Origin: Saururus chinensis
Taxonomy: Eukaryota > Streptophyta > Magnoliopsida > Piperales > Saururaceae
Assembly: GCA_035235625.1 (NCBI GenBank)
Contig: CP141140.1
Location: 19,302,685-19,366,684, forward strand
Reading direction: 5' to 3'
DNA length: 64,000 bases
Of this stretch, positions 1 through 17,557 are shown piece by piece. Every line of letters starts with the position of its first letter. Position 1 is the first letter of the stretch. The position numbers were made by a program, and so were the translations under genes. The notes under the pieces were generated by a model. It was not told the DNA's origin. It did not search any database and worked only from the letters and a program-made list of their open reading frames with translations.

Positions 1-3000
1 ACAAACTATATTGATGAAATTAAACTTGTCTCTACAACTCTATTGCTACGATCTTCCAATTTTAATGCAATTTTGCATGTTAGTCAGTGCCCTTGCATGA
101 CCTTTCTCCTTAGGCATATATTAGACAAGTTATAAAAATTAAAATTCATTAACGTTGAAATATTTATACTTAAATTATTATCAGCACAACATCTTCATGT
201 TCAATAGAAACTAAATTATAGGGTCATGATTTTGATTACATGTAACAATCCATAGACTTCATTATATTGATAGAAAGCGAGGATATTTTGCTTATACCTA
301 CGTTAAGTTTAATAAATATGTGTAGCCTTAATATGTTCACAATGTTCTCCTTTACTTCCTATTGTTCTTCTTGTGCTTATATAAAGAGGGAGATAGCATA
401 GAGGTGTCAACATGGTTGCATCGTAAAACCTTACCAGGCTAATTAGGTGGTGAAGAATTAGAAGAAAGTAGCACATTTGCTAATAAACTCAATGAGGTAG
501 GCATTATCTCCCTCAAAAAATAAATGGGACAACTTCTAGGCATTCAAGTGATCAACTAGTTGAGATTTCTACTATCTTACTATGGTTAGATAAATCATTT
601 CCAAGATAATTTGGTCTCGTTATAGCATTTTCTTAGAAAAAATTGAATCTCCATTCTTATTTTATGGCTCTAAAATTCTTTGGTATGAGTAATATATATT
701 CGAATATAAATTTCTTGATATGAGGATCACAAATTGAAAGCAATTTCATATAATCTAATGTCTTCCCACTCATATAACGTCATAACTTTGTTTAAATGCA
801 TGAAAGTACATTTTTATGGCTTTGCAGGATAGTGTATCCGGATAATAGAACAATAAGGTATTTTAGACTAATTTCAATAGGACCCATAGAGAATTGTGTG
901 GCTTTTCTTTAACTTTACATTAAAATTTATTCTTTTAATTACATTATTGTGTTTGATTTTTTGAAGTTCATTCTAAAATTTTATTTAAAAGAAATGTTGA
1001 TTTATAACTTTAACACACACTTGAAATTATATCTATTTTTTAAAATACTTATAAAGATCATCATTGCTTAAGTTAATCTTAATTTTTTAATTAGTGATTT
1101 TTTTACTTACACTTTGCTATACAACTTGCATGTTTTGTAGCTATATTACTTAGATAATATATATGATATACAAGTTTTTTGTCCACGTACACAATGCTTA
1201 ACAATTTTTTTGAAATGTTACATTGACTTTTTATTTTTTTTCATCAAAGTAAAATTTAAACAAATTTCACGTGCTTTCGCACATGCTCTATTCTTAGTAT
1301 AATAAATAATTGAGGAGTTAGTCTTTATGTACTATATTAAGAACCCTATGTGCCACGGTTACAAACTGGTCATGGAGACCGATCCGTTAGTTATGACATC
1401 CTTTATTTATCGTTTTCTTCAGTGTGAATCATATAAATATGTAGAGGTTTTAATTAATTACAAAAAAATTCAGACATTTACTTTTTAAGAAAGAATAATG
1501 TCGTCCTCATGGATAGATCTGTCATCCCCACTATATTCTATTAAAATCAGAAATTCGACATCACCATCAATTTGGTCTTTGATATTTAAAATCAGTCAAA
1601 AAAATTTAGATGAAAAAATAGAGCCAGATAGATGTATTTAAAATTCGTTCCTAGTTCGTTTTCAGAAACCAATTCTGACTATTAATGCGGGATAGAGACA
1701 GGATGCAGGTATATTATGAAATGAAGAACTCGCTGCTGTTATCCTCGTAGGCTTTTCTGTTTATAATAGGTAAATATTATCAGGGGAGATCCAACTAGTG
1801 CAACTTCGGCTGGACTGGCTCATCTTAGACTTTTTCCTTTCACTTTAACCATTTTAAAATGAGATGGACAAGTATCAGATGTGCTTGCCTGTCAAATACT
1901 TCATCTTACATTAATAGTTTCATTTGACTTTTTAAAATAAATTTATTTAAAAAAAATCAAATAATGCTATTGACCTAAGACAGAACGAGTATAATTTCTA
2001 GTTAACTTGCCCCTACTAGAGTAGAAAAAGAGATATTGGATTGTAAAAATATCCCTATAAATTATCCTCAAGATTACCAAGCTAGGGAAAAAAAAACAGA
2101 ATCCTTGATATTTAAGAAGTGCTACCTTTTAAAAATAGTTATACTACTAACGGAATAAAAGACCACACTCTTGTTCTCCCATATTAAGTGTTCTATTTTT
2201 TTTAAAATAAATTAAAAATAATTTATTTTAAAAAACCAAATACAACACTTACATGGGATGGAGGAGAATTCATTTATATTATCTATTCATGTTCTTTACG
2301 GTGGTTAGCATTACATATAATACAACCTCGAGTACCTCATTACGAAAAAGTAATTAAGAGGAGTGCCAGCTTAATAGTAGGAGCTGGCTATTCGCTCATC
2401 TTTGCTGACTTCATTAGTTTTTTCTTATGCTTCTTTTACCTCCACCTGGAGTGTTTCTTGCTTAACTTCACAAGTGCTGTTCTCAAAGGCAAGGCTTTAG
2501 CTTCAAGGATTTCTGTGGACTCTAGTGGAGGCCTCGTGACTTGATGCACCGATACCAGATAGCAAAAAACGTGTCACAGAAGTGAAGTTACCAGTCCCTT
2601 CGGATGGAATGATGGATGCTCAAGAAGCTTCCCCTGTTCTATGACAAGGCTAAGCACCTAAATTTTCCTCATGACTTCTCATCATAATGAATTAATGATT
2701 AATGCCGCTTTGAAACTTCTAAGGTCACAGTGGACACTTCTCAGTTCTCATTGATGGAAAATCCCAAACATATGGATGGAACCTGTTGCAAAACGTTAAC
2801 ATGCTTCTCGCACTAGAACAATTAAAAGTGAATGTCTTTTTTTTTGCTAGCAATTAAAATGAACTTAGCAAGAAGCAAAGTGCATTGTGACCGTAGTGAA
2901 AGATGATGAAATATCAAACGCTTTTAATTGAACGAGGTAAACATTTTTATCGTTAGTTAACCTAATTCAGAATTTGGCCTGGGACGGGACAAGGAGAACA

Positions 3001-3444
3001 AATTTGCTTGGCTCTGAAATTCTGCAACTTCTTTGAATGAGTGAGTGGGTATACCAATTTGATATCTTTTTGTAACTTTTGTCCATTACTGATTTAAGAA
3101 TTTATTATAGGCCCAGCAACAACATCTGCAATAAATGATTAAATCAATCAATCATTCACTATCATCAACCGAAAAGGAATAATGGATCCTTGTGATTAAT
3201 CGCCTAGGATTCTCAAAGCTATCCACAGAAGAATAATTGCTATATAAATAAATTTTTACAAAATTTAGGAATATATACAGAACAAAGCCTAGCAAGCCCA
3301 TTCAGAAATACAGAAAAAAATAGCATCTGGGTCAATTGCTTGGTAACCATCCAATGTTCCCTCCACCTTGCTTCAAGTGTTGCGTCCTTGGTTTCACTTC
3401 AAGTTGAGGCTGAAGTACACTGCCTTCCACGGCAGTAGGGTGAA
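1..3444. other. Intergenic AT-rich region, no gene seen
   Basis: No reading frame here has coding character or splice-site support. The DNA is AT-rich with poly-A/T tracts. A degraded MITE-like stretch may lie at about 1820-1985, and a clearer inverted-repeat element lies at 2176-2263. The last few hundred bases should hold the 3'UTR and poly(A) region of the minus-strand subtilase, but I see no decisive signal. Confidence 0.6.
2176..2263. mobile_element. Short inverted-repeat MITE-like element
   Basis: The ends are imperfect inverted repeats: CTCCCATATTAAGTGTT on the left and AACACTTACATGGGATGGAG on the right. They flank an A/T-rich hairpin of about 90 bp. The CTCCCAT-type end is typical of small plant MITEs. 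No coding capacity. Family assignment is not possible by eye. Confidence 0.55.
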
Positions 3445-7750
<4,306 letters not shown>

Positions 7751-7835
7751 TGCCTAGCTCAAGCAGAGAGAGGGAGAAAGACATGGGGGAAGGGAGGCAT
7801 GGGATTTAAATATGGAGAAGGAGTAGAGCCTCACA

Positions 7836-7847
7836 GGTATATAATGC
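7836..7847 (-). promoter_or_regulatory. Possible TATA box of the subtilase gene
   Basis: On the minus strand this reads GCATTATATACC, about 90 bp upstream of the ATG at 7750. That would put transcription start near 7805 with a leader of roughly 55 bases. Other AT-rich candidates lie nearby (for example around 7803-7812), so the choice is tentative. Confidence 0.3.
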
Positions 7848-8502
7848 TATCTATACGTATAAAAAGACCGTATCTGGGTAGTAGGCGTACAAACATTATG
7901 TGTGAAAAAGAGGGGAAGATTTTGCGGAGGATTCTCTCCCTTTCTGCTGGTTGCCGCAAGCAACCAAAAAAAGCAAACACTCGCCTCGTCTGCGCCCCAT
8001 TACCAGTGACCGTTGGTATTATTTTAGCAGGGTTATTTACTTCCTTCTTTTTGGCTCTATGTAACTTTTGGAACACTTTTTTATGTGCATGGAAAGATTA
8101 GTCCCGTTAAAGCATTGCTCGGATAGATGAAATGAAGGGGTTAGGCGGCTGATTTTATGGTTGTATAGTATTATTTAGGGACATGCTGGTTTGAATCGCC
8201 TGCCTCGCCTAATTACACTTTCATTATTAGATTGCTAATGTACATGGCGCACATGCTACTATATGCGCTCAATGCATATTAACTTTTTTAAGTAAAAAAT
8301 TAATATGTATATTATTGTGGCACCGTTGGATCTAAATATGAGGATGAATTTGATTTATGAGGGGGTGGACGGGTTATTATAACCCGTGTGCCCCTTGTAT
8401 TGGAGGTTGAACAATCAAAATTGCGGTGCACAAAAGTGCTTGGTGCATGAAGCCTGGAGGCACATATAAACAAATCTCAAGAAATTGTAATGGAGAAATA
8501 GA

Positions 8503-8720
8503 AGGAGAGGGAATAGTTTTTTATATTTCCTTCGGACAATGAGTTCAGCATAAGAAATACATAGATATTTAAGATCAATGACACATGTATTAGTACATGT
8601 TAGTGCTATAAGCATTGATGCTAATATGCGCTAATATGTACACCATTAATCTCACGAATGAAGGGTTCTCATATATTCTTTATGACTAATTGTTAAGCTA
8701 AAATATTAAATTACTTCCAA
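8503..8720. mobile_element. Palindromic MITE, family B copy
   Basis: The copy shares TCGGACAATGAGTTCAGCAT and TATTTAAGATCAATG with other copies in the window. Its centre has inverted repeats of the form GTACATGTTAGTGC / GCTAATATG. Outer ends are degraded, so limits are approximate. No coding potential. Confidence 0.5.
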
Positions 8721-8969
8721 CAAAGATTGGGGTACATATTCCTTAGAGGGCTTTGATTATGATCAAACTAAAAACTTGAAGTAAAAATAAATTTGCAAAT
8801 GAAAAGGAAAATTAGAATTACCATGTTATACAAACATGGTGTTTGTTTCGTACATGAGTCACAAAGGTGGAGCCCACCTGAAAAGTGGTCCACTTTCGGG
8901 TGCGCTCAAATTAAAAGGCATAGGGTAGGGTGCGCTGAAATTAAAAAGGTATAGGGTATGTGCAAGTAA

Positions 8970-9124
8970 TGCATTTGTGACATTAACTTTTACACATCAA
9001 AATTCTATTTTATCATATCAATGCTATTGATGAGTGGCGCTTAAAAAAAGTAAACCCTATTCAAAAATGGCGTTGAAATAATAAAATAGAGTTTTGAGCT
9101 GTAAAAGTTAACGTGGCTCAAGCA
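8970..9124. mobile_element. Hairpin MITE (~150 bp)
   Basis: Long imperfect inverted repeat. The left arm begins TTGTGACATTAACTTTTACA and runs through CAAAATTCTATTTTAT. The right arm has ATAAAATAGAGTTTTGA, then TGTAAAAGTTAACGTGG. Arms of about 45-50 bp flank a short loop. This is typical of a foldback or MITE element. A separate ~30-bp tandem duplication, GTGCGCT(C/G)AAATTAAAA, lies just to its left at about 8898-8958. Confidence 0.6.
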
Positions 9125-9331
9125 ATTTTTGTGTACATACCCAATAATATAGCCAATAATATAGGGTCATTGTGTGATGGTTCCATATGCGTCATATGTG
9201 ATGGCGTGTTGTATTCAATTGGCTTATCTTGCTTGGCCTTTTCCTGGTAGCTAAAACTGTTACTGTTAGATGTATACGAAATTAGGGAATTGAACTCTCT
9301 TTTAAAATACTCGTGGAATATGATTAAATGG

Positions 9332-9516
9332 CATTCCCTTTGTCCCACATTAGTAGCTATATTTATTGTTTTAAATAAAATTTCCCTCCCTCCCACATTA
9401 TAGTTCTTTTTAAATTTTAAAATATATTTATATGTAGCATATAGGTCTATTTATTTTTTTAAAATTAATTTACTTTTTAAATTAAATTGAACATTAATAT
9501 GAGACATAATAAGTAC
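9332..9516. mobile_element. Degraded MITE, family A related
   Basis: Begins with a TTCCCTTTGTCCCACATTAG-type end, has an A/T-rich middle with long T and A runs, and ends near ATTAATATGAGACATAAT. The pattern matches the family A elements at 46266, 47522 and 56525, but is more decayed. Confidence 0.4.
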
Positions 9517-9599
9517 TATCTCTGCATACATATTTTGATTTAGTTGATTATAGAAAAAAACTTTTTACTTAATTAATTATTGTAATAATATACTAAGTT

Positions 9600-9790
9600 T
9601 AGTGGCCAATCTTAAGGAAATATTTTTTGTACTCCTTATTTACCGTGAGCCAAGTATAAAGAATACATATGAAATATTTATTTTCAAGATTGACAGTGCA
9701 CACGCTAGTACACATTAGTGTAAGTAGTTATTAGCACTAATGTATACTAGCGTGTATACTATAAAATAGCTTAGCAACATAAGTGTAGTA
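9600..9790. mobile_element. Palindromic MITE, family B copy
   Basis: Contains GCACACGCTAGTACACATTA facing AATGTATACTAGCGTGTATA, preceded by an AAGATTGACAG segment like the other copies. The central dyad is clear; the outer ends are not. Confidence 0.45.
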
Positions 9791-10570
9791 TGAAGAAGAT
9801 ACTTTAAAAAGAATGGTTCGATGCTCCACAAAGTTATCTTCATTTAAAACTACTTTATTCTTAATACTAGAGATTAAGTCTACATTAGAAAGCCAAATAA
9901 AAATTTTGAATGCATACTATTAAAATGGATAGAGGTAGTTATTTTTCTAATTAAGTGAAGGGTGTCATCATGTGGACACCTTAAATAATGAAGGTTAATC
10001 TGGCTTTATTTTATACTTTCTCCGACATTATTAGTTTTATTTTATTTTTTAAAATAAACTAAAATTTATATAATTTTAAAAATATGAGAAGAAGAAATAT
10101 GATTTAATCACATACGTACCTTGATGGGAAAGCTTATATAAGTAACTTATGATAAATGATCTGATCTGACACTGGAAAAGCTTATATGTAAAATGTGTTC
10201 AGTTCCGATGACGACACTTATGATGGTTTATGTAGTTAAGTATTTATTAATTAATGCAGATAAAATGCGTGCGTTAAAAGGGACGTGAAAGGACAACACT
10301 ATCGGATATCCGGATAAGGCAGGGTAGCCTCCTGAAGGGACGCCTTACTGTCCAAGTCTTAACATTTTCTAAGCTAATTCTCATCTTGTTTAGGATTCAC
10401 GTCATGAAGGAAACTTAAAGAAAGCTTCAGATCGACAAAATCTTTTTTTTTTGTACCTTGATAGTTGCTCATTCCTGCACTTTGGTTTCTCCGAGGACTA
10501 TGATGACGTTTATATCGAAAATATGGAGTTTTTTAAATATAAATTAAAAACCTTAACACCATTTTGTACT

Positions 10571-10800
10571 CTTGAAGAGTTTTCCGTGCTCTATTTTAAA
10601 TGAGCTTAACATAAAAAATTAAAAAATATATGGGAATCATTCATATTTAAGATTAATGGCACACACACTAAGACATTTTAATGTCAGTCCCAATGAAGCT
10701 AATGTGCATTAATATGTGCTCGATCAATCTTAAATATTAAGGACTTACATATATTTTTTATAGCGACTTATAGTTACAGTAAAATATAAAAACTATTTTA
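10571..10800. mobile_element. Palindromic MITE, family B copy
   Basis: Starts TGAAGAGTTTTCCGTGCTC, close to the terminal repeat of the best copy at 14709. Inside are TATTTAAGATTAATGGCACA and the mirror GATCAATCTTAAATATTAA. The central dyad ATGTGCATTAATATG is present. Boundaries are approximate. Confidence 0.5.
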
Positions 10801-10804
10801 TTTA

Positions 10805-10960
10805 TACTTTATTCGTCCTAAATTAATAACTTTATTGGGTAATTTTTTTAATATATCAATATTTTTATTTTGTTTAAATTAAATAATTAGATACTTAAAA
10901 AGAGGGTGAAAACGTCTTTTAAAAGCATTCACTGTTCTGGCAATTTTCATTATTGAGTGG
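10805..10960. mobile_element. Degraded MITE, family A related
   Basis: TTCGTCCTAAATTAATAACT at the left, then TAAATAATTAGATACTTAAA, then a segment ending near CATTATTGAGTGGGATC. The same order of motifs is seen in the better family A copies. Confidence 0.4.
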
Positions 10961-12157
10961 GATCATTAGCAATTGGGTGGTCTTCTGATACATGAATATC
11001 CTCCCATCTACACACCGGTGTCACATGAATTACAGTTTATAACCAAAATGAATTGTTAGGTAATGACTAGTGAGCAGCTCGACAAGTTTCCAGGGCTATA
11101 TGCCTACTCTCAGCTCCCTCCTTTATTGCGCCCTTTTTTAAGGATATTGTTCAAATGCGCTTAGCGCATTATGCCCATCTTATTAAGATCAAATGGGGAC
11201 ATTAAAATTAGGGGACAGGTGGGTGATTCAAACCGGTTTGCCTCTTAATTTAACGCCTGATGTAAGATTGAGATTCGACATGTGATGTGCTTCGCGATGC
11301 GCCGTCCATGCATGAGCTCATATAAACAAGTTTCTTGTTTAATATTCTGACTTTCATTTGAGACAATTTCAACGTGGTATAAGTTGATGACTTACAATTA
11401 TCAGTCACCAATTTTTCTGATGTGATCAGTTTTATCTCAACCATTGATTTCCACTGAGTTATTCAAATAATTTCAGCTTAATAAATACACCCTTCTTTTG
11501 TGTTAAGAGAGAAGATTACACCTTTTCCACATCCTTGTCCACCATTCCAAGAGGCACATGAGGTTATATTAATTAAATTAGTCAAATTCGGAAGCAATTC
11601 ATGTGGGATGTAAGGCCAAGTTGTTATTTGCTGGACGAAGAAATTAGGCAGAATTGCATCTTTTGAAGTTTTCTGCGGAAAGGGGCAAAGGCCAATAGGG
11701 AGGCAGGGTCTCTTTCCGCTCGTGACGAGCATGGTCTGGAATTTGTTTTTCATGACACCATTCCTTGTCTTTTATTTGTTCATCCCTTCATGTACGCCAT
11801 ACAGCACAAGAAGTCAAGAACACGCAAGGGTTTGCCTGTTTTTTCGTTTCTTAGGCCATAACTAACGGTTTGCCCATTTGCCACGGGAAGTAAATGGGGC
11901 CTTGCCAGACTCTGATGACAGGTTGGAATCTCATTTTACGTTTAGGGGTGTCCAATTCATCATATTCTGTTGGAGGTTTCAACTTTTATAGCTTCTGCCT
12001 CAGAACCGTTCATAACAAGTACTGGTACTCTTCTTAGTCTTCTTCGAAGGAGACCAAACCCCCATGCATTTTTCAAGGGAATTGAAGCCTCCGAAAGGAC
12101 TAAGTCCAATTTTACGCCCCATAATTAGCATCCACTTTATTCATTTTTTGTTTTATA

Positions 12158-12366
12158 TTCCTTCTGTACGTCCTAAATTATTAGCTCCATTTGAAAAAAA
12201 AAAGTTAGTTCTATAGTAATAACTCTATTTTATTAAATTTAAATAAATAGGTACTTAAAATAAAATATTATAAGCATATTTTTTCTTCTCTTACATGTGT
12301 ATTTCACTATTTAATGAAAACTACTATCTTTTTAAATGTAACTATTAATACAAGAGGGAGGGAGGG
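12158..12366. mobile_element. MITE, family A (~200 bp)
   Basis: The left end is TTCCTTCTGTACGTCCTAAA. The core is CTCTATTTTATTAAATTTAA, then GGTACTTAAAATAAAATATT and TTTTTCTTCTCTTACATGTG. The right end is GTAACTATTAATACAAGAGG. The core matches the elements at 46266 and 56525 closely, so these are copies of one family. Confidence 0.6.
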
Positions 12367-12510
12367 AGAGAACATACTCTAAGACTTACCATGCAACTAC
12401 CCACGTACATAACTACTCCCAAACAACGGCTTAAGAATAACTACTTCAGTAACTAACTAAGATATGACTTACTTTCTTACAACTTATATAATAATTTTAG
12501 CTACATAACA

Positions 12511-12580
12511 TACTTCTTCTATCTCAATAAGCGTTCTGTTCGGTTTTTTAAAATTATTTATTGTAAGACAGAGGGAGTAC
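12511..12580. mobile_element. Very short MITE relic (~70 bp)
   Basis: TACTTCTTCTATCTCAATAA faces TTGTAAGACAGAGGGAGTAC, an imperfect terminal inverted repeat, with GTTCGGTTTTTTAAAATTA between. It resembles the ends of plant TACTCCCTC-type MITEs with the middle deleted. Confidence 0.45.
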
Positions 12581-14708
12581 AACTTAGAGAATAGGAGAAA
12601 CCAACCCCAAGTAAAGAAAAGATAAAAGCAATCCTAATTCCCCAAACAACATAACTCACTGCACCCAACAGACAGCAACTCTCCCCAACAGACAACAACT
12701 CTCCCAAAGAAACTTAAAAGAGAGATATAGCCTGTAGCACATTAAAAAACTCTTATAATAGGAGATAACACTAAATTATTCAACAAAACACACAATATTA
12801 ATACTAAGACAAGATCATTAGTTACGGGGCCGGCTTAGTAGACCACCAATCTCCATGGTGTTGGTCCTGTTGGACCACCAACCCAATCGTCAACAAACGT
12901 CTCCAAGAAGTCGGCAAACTGCCAATTGAGGAAGAGACCTGCCTCCATTGAGGTAAAGGGAGCCAAGTACCTGCGGTGACATCTATTGGGAGAAGTGGAG
13001 CTTGATCTTGGAAGAAGTGTTTTGGAGGCGTTTCAGATGAAGAAAAGCAAGTTTGTATGGAGGAGGATCCTTCAGACAACGCTTGATTTGCATTTGGAGT
13101 TCGCTCGGTCAAATTGTCCTGGGAAAATGGACTCAACAATCAACCGAATGATGGGCAAACGCAAGAGTGAGTGCAAGGCAAGTGATCACAATTGTGTTTG
13201 GTTGTGCATTCGGTCATTACAAAAACTTAGTTTTGGCTTTCAATTTGAGGCTCTCCTTTCCTTACTGGACCTCTACACGTAAGGGAGAATTCCAGTGGGT
13301 ATTTTCTATGGTTGGATCACCTTAAAAACGTTTGTATCTGTTTGTGAGATATTGAATTTTGTGCTTGTGTGCTACGATACCATTGAAGTTTCTAGGAAAT
13401 TAATTGTTTGTAATCTTTATGAGAGTTTTGAAGAGGACATGAATAAGTGATTCCAGGAACAAGATTTGTGAGTAGGTGCTTGAAAAATCCTTATATTTAC
13501 TATTAGATTAGTGGAACTATTTTTTAGTAGCTCTTGATTAGTGGAACTTGTTTGGCGCAAAGAAATTGCAAATTGGACGATAACCCACACAAACATGGAC
13601 CTACTGGTCAAGTAGCCGTCTATACAGTGTACAGTGAGTCAAGAGCCGGTAGAGAGGACCGAAAGGGCTGACGGAAGGGAGCAGAAGCTCCTGAGGTGCC
13701 AAAAGACTGTGAGCTGCTCGAATTTGTTTTGATGAAAATCCTGAGCTGTTCGAATATGACACAACACTAGCAAAAATACTAGTCCCATCTGCTTGGTAGC
13801 CCGTCAAAACTGTCCGCGTACCAATCATTGATATGGAGGTCCACTAAATGGCTACATGTTCTGCGTCCTCATGTGGTACGCCCCCCTTAAAAACCAGAAT
13901 TACAGGTGGCAAAGTATTCTGATGCTTGCCTTTTACTATTGTCATTGAAATATTATACATGTATCCACTGCTCATGGCGTTGAAATTGGGAGTAATGCCA
14001 GGAATTGCAGGAGACAGACATGGACATTCTCCATGTATTCCGTGCCCACACCAATGCACCATAAAAACCTTTGCTTCTCTTAGATTGTTTTCTTTTTGTA
14101 TAGCTAACTTCATTGAGCTGTATCTCCTTACACTGTTAGATTATGATCAGCACCCTGGCCGCCATGATTTGACCATGATCTGACAGCTTTTTCCTTAAAA
14201 AAATCACTCCTACTCTGCACGAGTCATGGGCCCATCAGTTTCCTACTTGCCCTAAGGTGTGCTACGTATGTACGTTGATTTTAAAAATCTAAGACTAGCG
14301 TAAAATAGAGTAAATCCCACGTAATATTCTTGGGGTACTCAATAAAATATGAAATTCTATACCCCGCTGGTTTCTTTCACTACAAGTTCATTTTGAAATC
14401 TATGGTGAAATTACAGTGAATCAAGTGTAGATGTGAACATGTTTACCTTGACAAAAGGAAGTTTGGAACATCTTAAGAGGACGTACATGCATGTTGCGTG
14501 CAGAGCCCTTTGGAAGAAGGACAAGCCAATGCATCCTGGAGATCGCTTTCATCTGCTTGGAAACCTCAAATTATTTTTGGCCCTACCCTTATTATGAAGT
14601 TTCTATCTACACTTCATCGCTTCAACTGGGAAAATGCCTTTGGGAATTGCCACCGCAATTCTACCCTGTTTCAGTCCTGTGCACCCACGCTGATGTAACT
14701 CAATCATA

Positions 14709-14921
14709 GAAGAGTTTTTCACAATGAACCTAGCTAAACTAGGTATAAGAACTCTTCATTCACGAAATTATTAATACATTCATTAGCATATAATAGCGTC
14801 ATTATCATTAACGTTAATATACACCAATATATATACACAGTCGATCTTAAATATCAACCGTTCCTTATGCGTAACTTATATAAGTTAGCTCATTGTCAGA
14901 GGAGCGCATGAAAAACTCTTC
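14709..14921. mobile_element. Palindromic MITE, family B (best copy, 213 bp)
   Basis: Terminal inverted repeat of about 13 bp: GAAGAGTTTTTCA at the left and TGAAAAACTCTTC at the right. Inside are CATTAGCATATAATAGCGTC and GATCTTAAATATCAA, shared with the copies near 8503, 9600, 10571, 41640 and 47895. No coding capacity. I see no clear target-site duplication. Confidence 0.6.
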
Positions 14922-16400
14922 CCCTATCAAAAAGCGATCCAAAATGAATCAGGAAGCAAAGAAGCACACATCGCACTATATAGGTCCAAGTCTCAATGGA
15001 AACACAAATCTTAACTTTGCCGGTGCGTACATATCCGGCCATGTCAAAACCTAAAAACAGATTGATGATCAAGGTAAAATATATAGCCTCCTATTAGATT
15101 AGGCGATGATATGTCGGATCAAAAAACAGTGACCATCCATAATAAGGTAGCATTAGTTGACAATTCACATGCAAATTGCTTAGCCTGTTAAATATCTTAT
15201 TTGCTTCTATGGTGGTGCTACGTGCAGACGTGTGACTCCAAGTAAATTCCTAGTATTGATAGATGCTATGGACAACGGATGCTTGAACTACTATTCTAGC
15301 CAAGTGCTACATCAGTCATTTTCAACTTCTACCAATAACTCCGTTTTCTTGGTGAAATAAGCTTAATCTTGACTCCTTTACCGAATTCTCAAGACGGATA
15401 TGTCCACATTATCCTACTATGACAGAAAATACAAAGAAAATCTTACCAAAGTTTACATGGTATCATCACCTTGTGGAAGTTTACCACGGCCATGATTTGA
15501 TTAATTAAAGCAGGGGCACTGGCCTCTTCCTCAATGCCCACTTGACTTTGTAGCGCTTACTTTGTTTCCACTTGAGAGCAGTACTTTTTTTTTCACAGTA
15601 CTTGAGAGCAGTACTTAAGTATATGATGATATGATGTAACGGCAATGTGAGAGAGGCTTTCAATATGCGCACAAAGTTGCAGATAATGAAAAGTTGGCTC
15701 ATGTAAAATGATGGATTAATGGTGAGCATGATGATAATGTGAGAATTTTTACCCAGCCTCAAGAGCTTTGCTGATTTCCGGAGTCATCACTGTGATTGAA
15801 CTGCGGTTTTGTCTAGCATCTGATGATGAGGATGGCCACAGGCCAATGGGACATGTGATGATTGATTGGGCAGTTTGAATATCATCATAGATCTCCTGCT
15901 CAAACCTTAGAAGGCATCCTGTCTTAGTAATTATCAAAGAGCCTCACTTTCAAGCAGAGAAATGATAATCAGCAACATGGAAGTTGAGGAGCCCTGATGA
16001 GGATGACAACTGATCCGTCAATTATATTATAAGAAATTGCACATACACATATATGGTCATAATCTATATTTAGTGGGATATAAAAGTGAGAGGTGCCTAT
16101 ATGGTTTCATCAATGTGAACTTTCTTGTTTTACACCCAAATGCTTACATTGATGGAAAACGCATGAGATATTGAGCAGAGATTAATTATGTAGTTTCTAC
16201 CTTGAAGATAATACCGTGCTTACGAGGCTATTGATACAGAATCGAATGGTGACGAGGGAGGCGCCATGTATGATACACGATGAAATGGCAAATGGGCTTT
16301 TGTGGAGGTTAATTTTGTCTTGACAACTAGCATAAGCTTGTCTCTGCCCTGCCTAAAAGCCCACTTATAGGGCGTGAGAATCAGCTCGAATAGAACCAAG
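14922..16400. other. Intergenic, no gene seen
   Basis: Open frames in this stretch are short and match no family I know. Nothing else structured was seen. Confidence 0.5.
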
Positions 16401-17557
16401 CCCAATATGTGAATTTGGAGGCCCGCAAAAGTGAGAGCCCAACATTATCATCACAAATTGTGAAGCCCACGCTCGATTTTATTTCGACCCGCTCGCGAAC
16501 CCGGACTTCTTTTTCCTGTCATATTTCTATTTTCCGATTATATCCTTCCTTTTGGCGAGCTCAGTTGAAGTGCAGCGTCACGGTCGACGGGAGACTTCCC
16601 ACGGGATCGTTCGGAAAAAAATGATGGTAGAAGCTAATGGACTGCAAGAAGACGCCCATGGGAATGAAAAGCACGTTGGCAGCCGCTACAAATATGTAGA
16701 GCGAGCACTGTCCAGGAGGCCGGCCATTGACACAGAGGAGGCTGAAAACATAGCCCCTGTCCACAGCGAACGCCCAACGGCTGAGGTCTTCAGGCGGAGA
16801 CACTGCCCTCGATAGTGAAAAAGACTTGGTGGCTTCTCGCCGTGAAAGATAGGACTTCGCGCGGTGGGAAAAATGAGTCTTCCGCTGGCCTAAGCTGTTG
16901 TTGATGTTCGACTGAAAAAAGTGTGGGTTCTGTCTCGTATGGATTGAGCTTCTCAAATAAGGCTTTGTTGTGACGAACAAGGAGAGACACTGGTGGAGGA
17001 TTGGTCTCTGATCACGGCGCGACGCGCCGGATTACATGGGTCAGTGGGTGCAGAAACCGCGGCCGACAAAGTTGTAGGAGCCACTGGCCGATCTCGAACC
17101 GCTTGGCTTCTGCGGACCAGGTTGGTGCAAAGGAGGCAGCGCTGCTGGAGCTGGCAGAAACAGATTCTCATGCACGAGGGCCTGGCCGGGCGATCGGGGG
17201 TAGCGTAAGATAGTGGAGTGGAGGCATCTACAGAGGTCGGGCGTCTGAAGGCGGCCGCTACTATAACGAGGCTCGACCGGTCGGGGAGAGGACCAACGGC
17301 TTCAGAGGGACGGCTCCAAGTCGTCGGCGGGGCATTCGATTGGGACGATTGAGTGAGGCCGGCGGCAGCTGCCGCCCTTTCAGCGCGGGGTGGACGTTGG
17401 GAAGCGGGGGCATTCCTGGAAAATAGAAAATGGGATGGAAACAGGAAAAGTGAGGTTGTCGAGCGGGTAAAATCGAGCGAGCGTAGCATTCCTTTACCAG
17501 AAAGCATTCTTGTGGTGAGCGATTGCCTGCAACTTCCTCCTCCATTATCTCTCCCTG
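16401..17557 (+). promoter_or_regulatory. GC-rich promoter and leader region of the plastid protein gene
   Basis: The base composition rises sharply here, with many CpG-rich words around 16980-17350, in contrast to the AT-rich flanks. The segment ends at a good donor (CTG|GTAAGT at 17557/17558) that pairs with an acceptor at 17904, so at least its end is a non-coding first exon of the gene at 17938. The transcription start is not determinable by eye. Open frames on both strands here are probably by-products of the GC content. Confidence 0.45.

Larger units (their letters stand above)
7751..14708. other. Intergenic region with scattered MITEs, no supported gene
   Basis: Apart from the proximal subtilase promoter there is no reading frame with splice support or a recognisable domain. 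Small elements listed separately account for part of it. Short open frames at 11478-11753, 12822-13139 and 13601-14113 match nothing I recognise. The DNA at 12822-13280 and 13600-14180 is less AT-rich and could be decayed gene fragments, but I cannot name a source. Confidence 0.5.

Noticed and set aside
11478..11753. 91-codon minus-strand frame
   Set aside because: No recognisable motif, signal or splice context in a gene-poor stretch.
12822..13282. Overlapping ~100-codon frames on both strands
   Set aside because: Somewhat less AT-rich than its surroundings, but no motif and no conserved-looking start; possibly a decayed fragment.
13844..14113. 89-codon minus-strand frame with His/Cys residues
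   Set aside because: The spacing does not fit a zinc finger or a known secreted-peptide family.
16561..16980. 139-codon minus-strand frame with a hydrophobic middle
   Set aside because: No family match, no splice support, and two other frames are open over the same GC-rich DNA.
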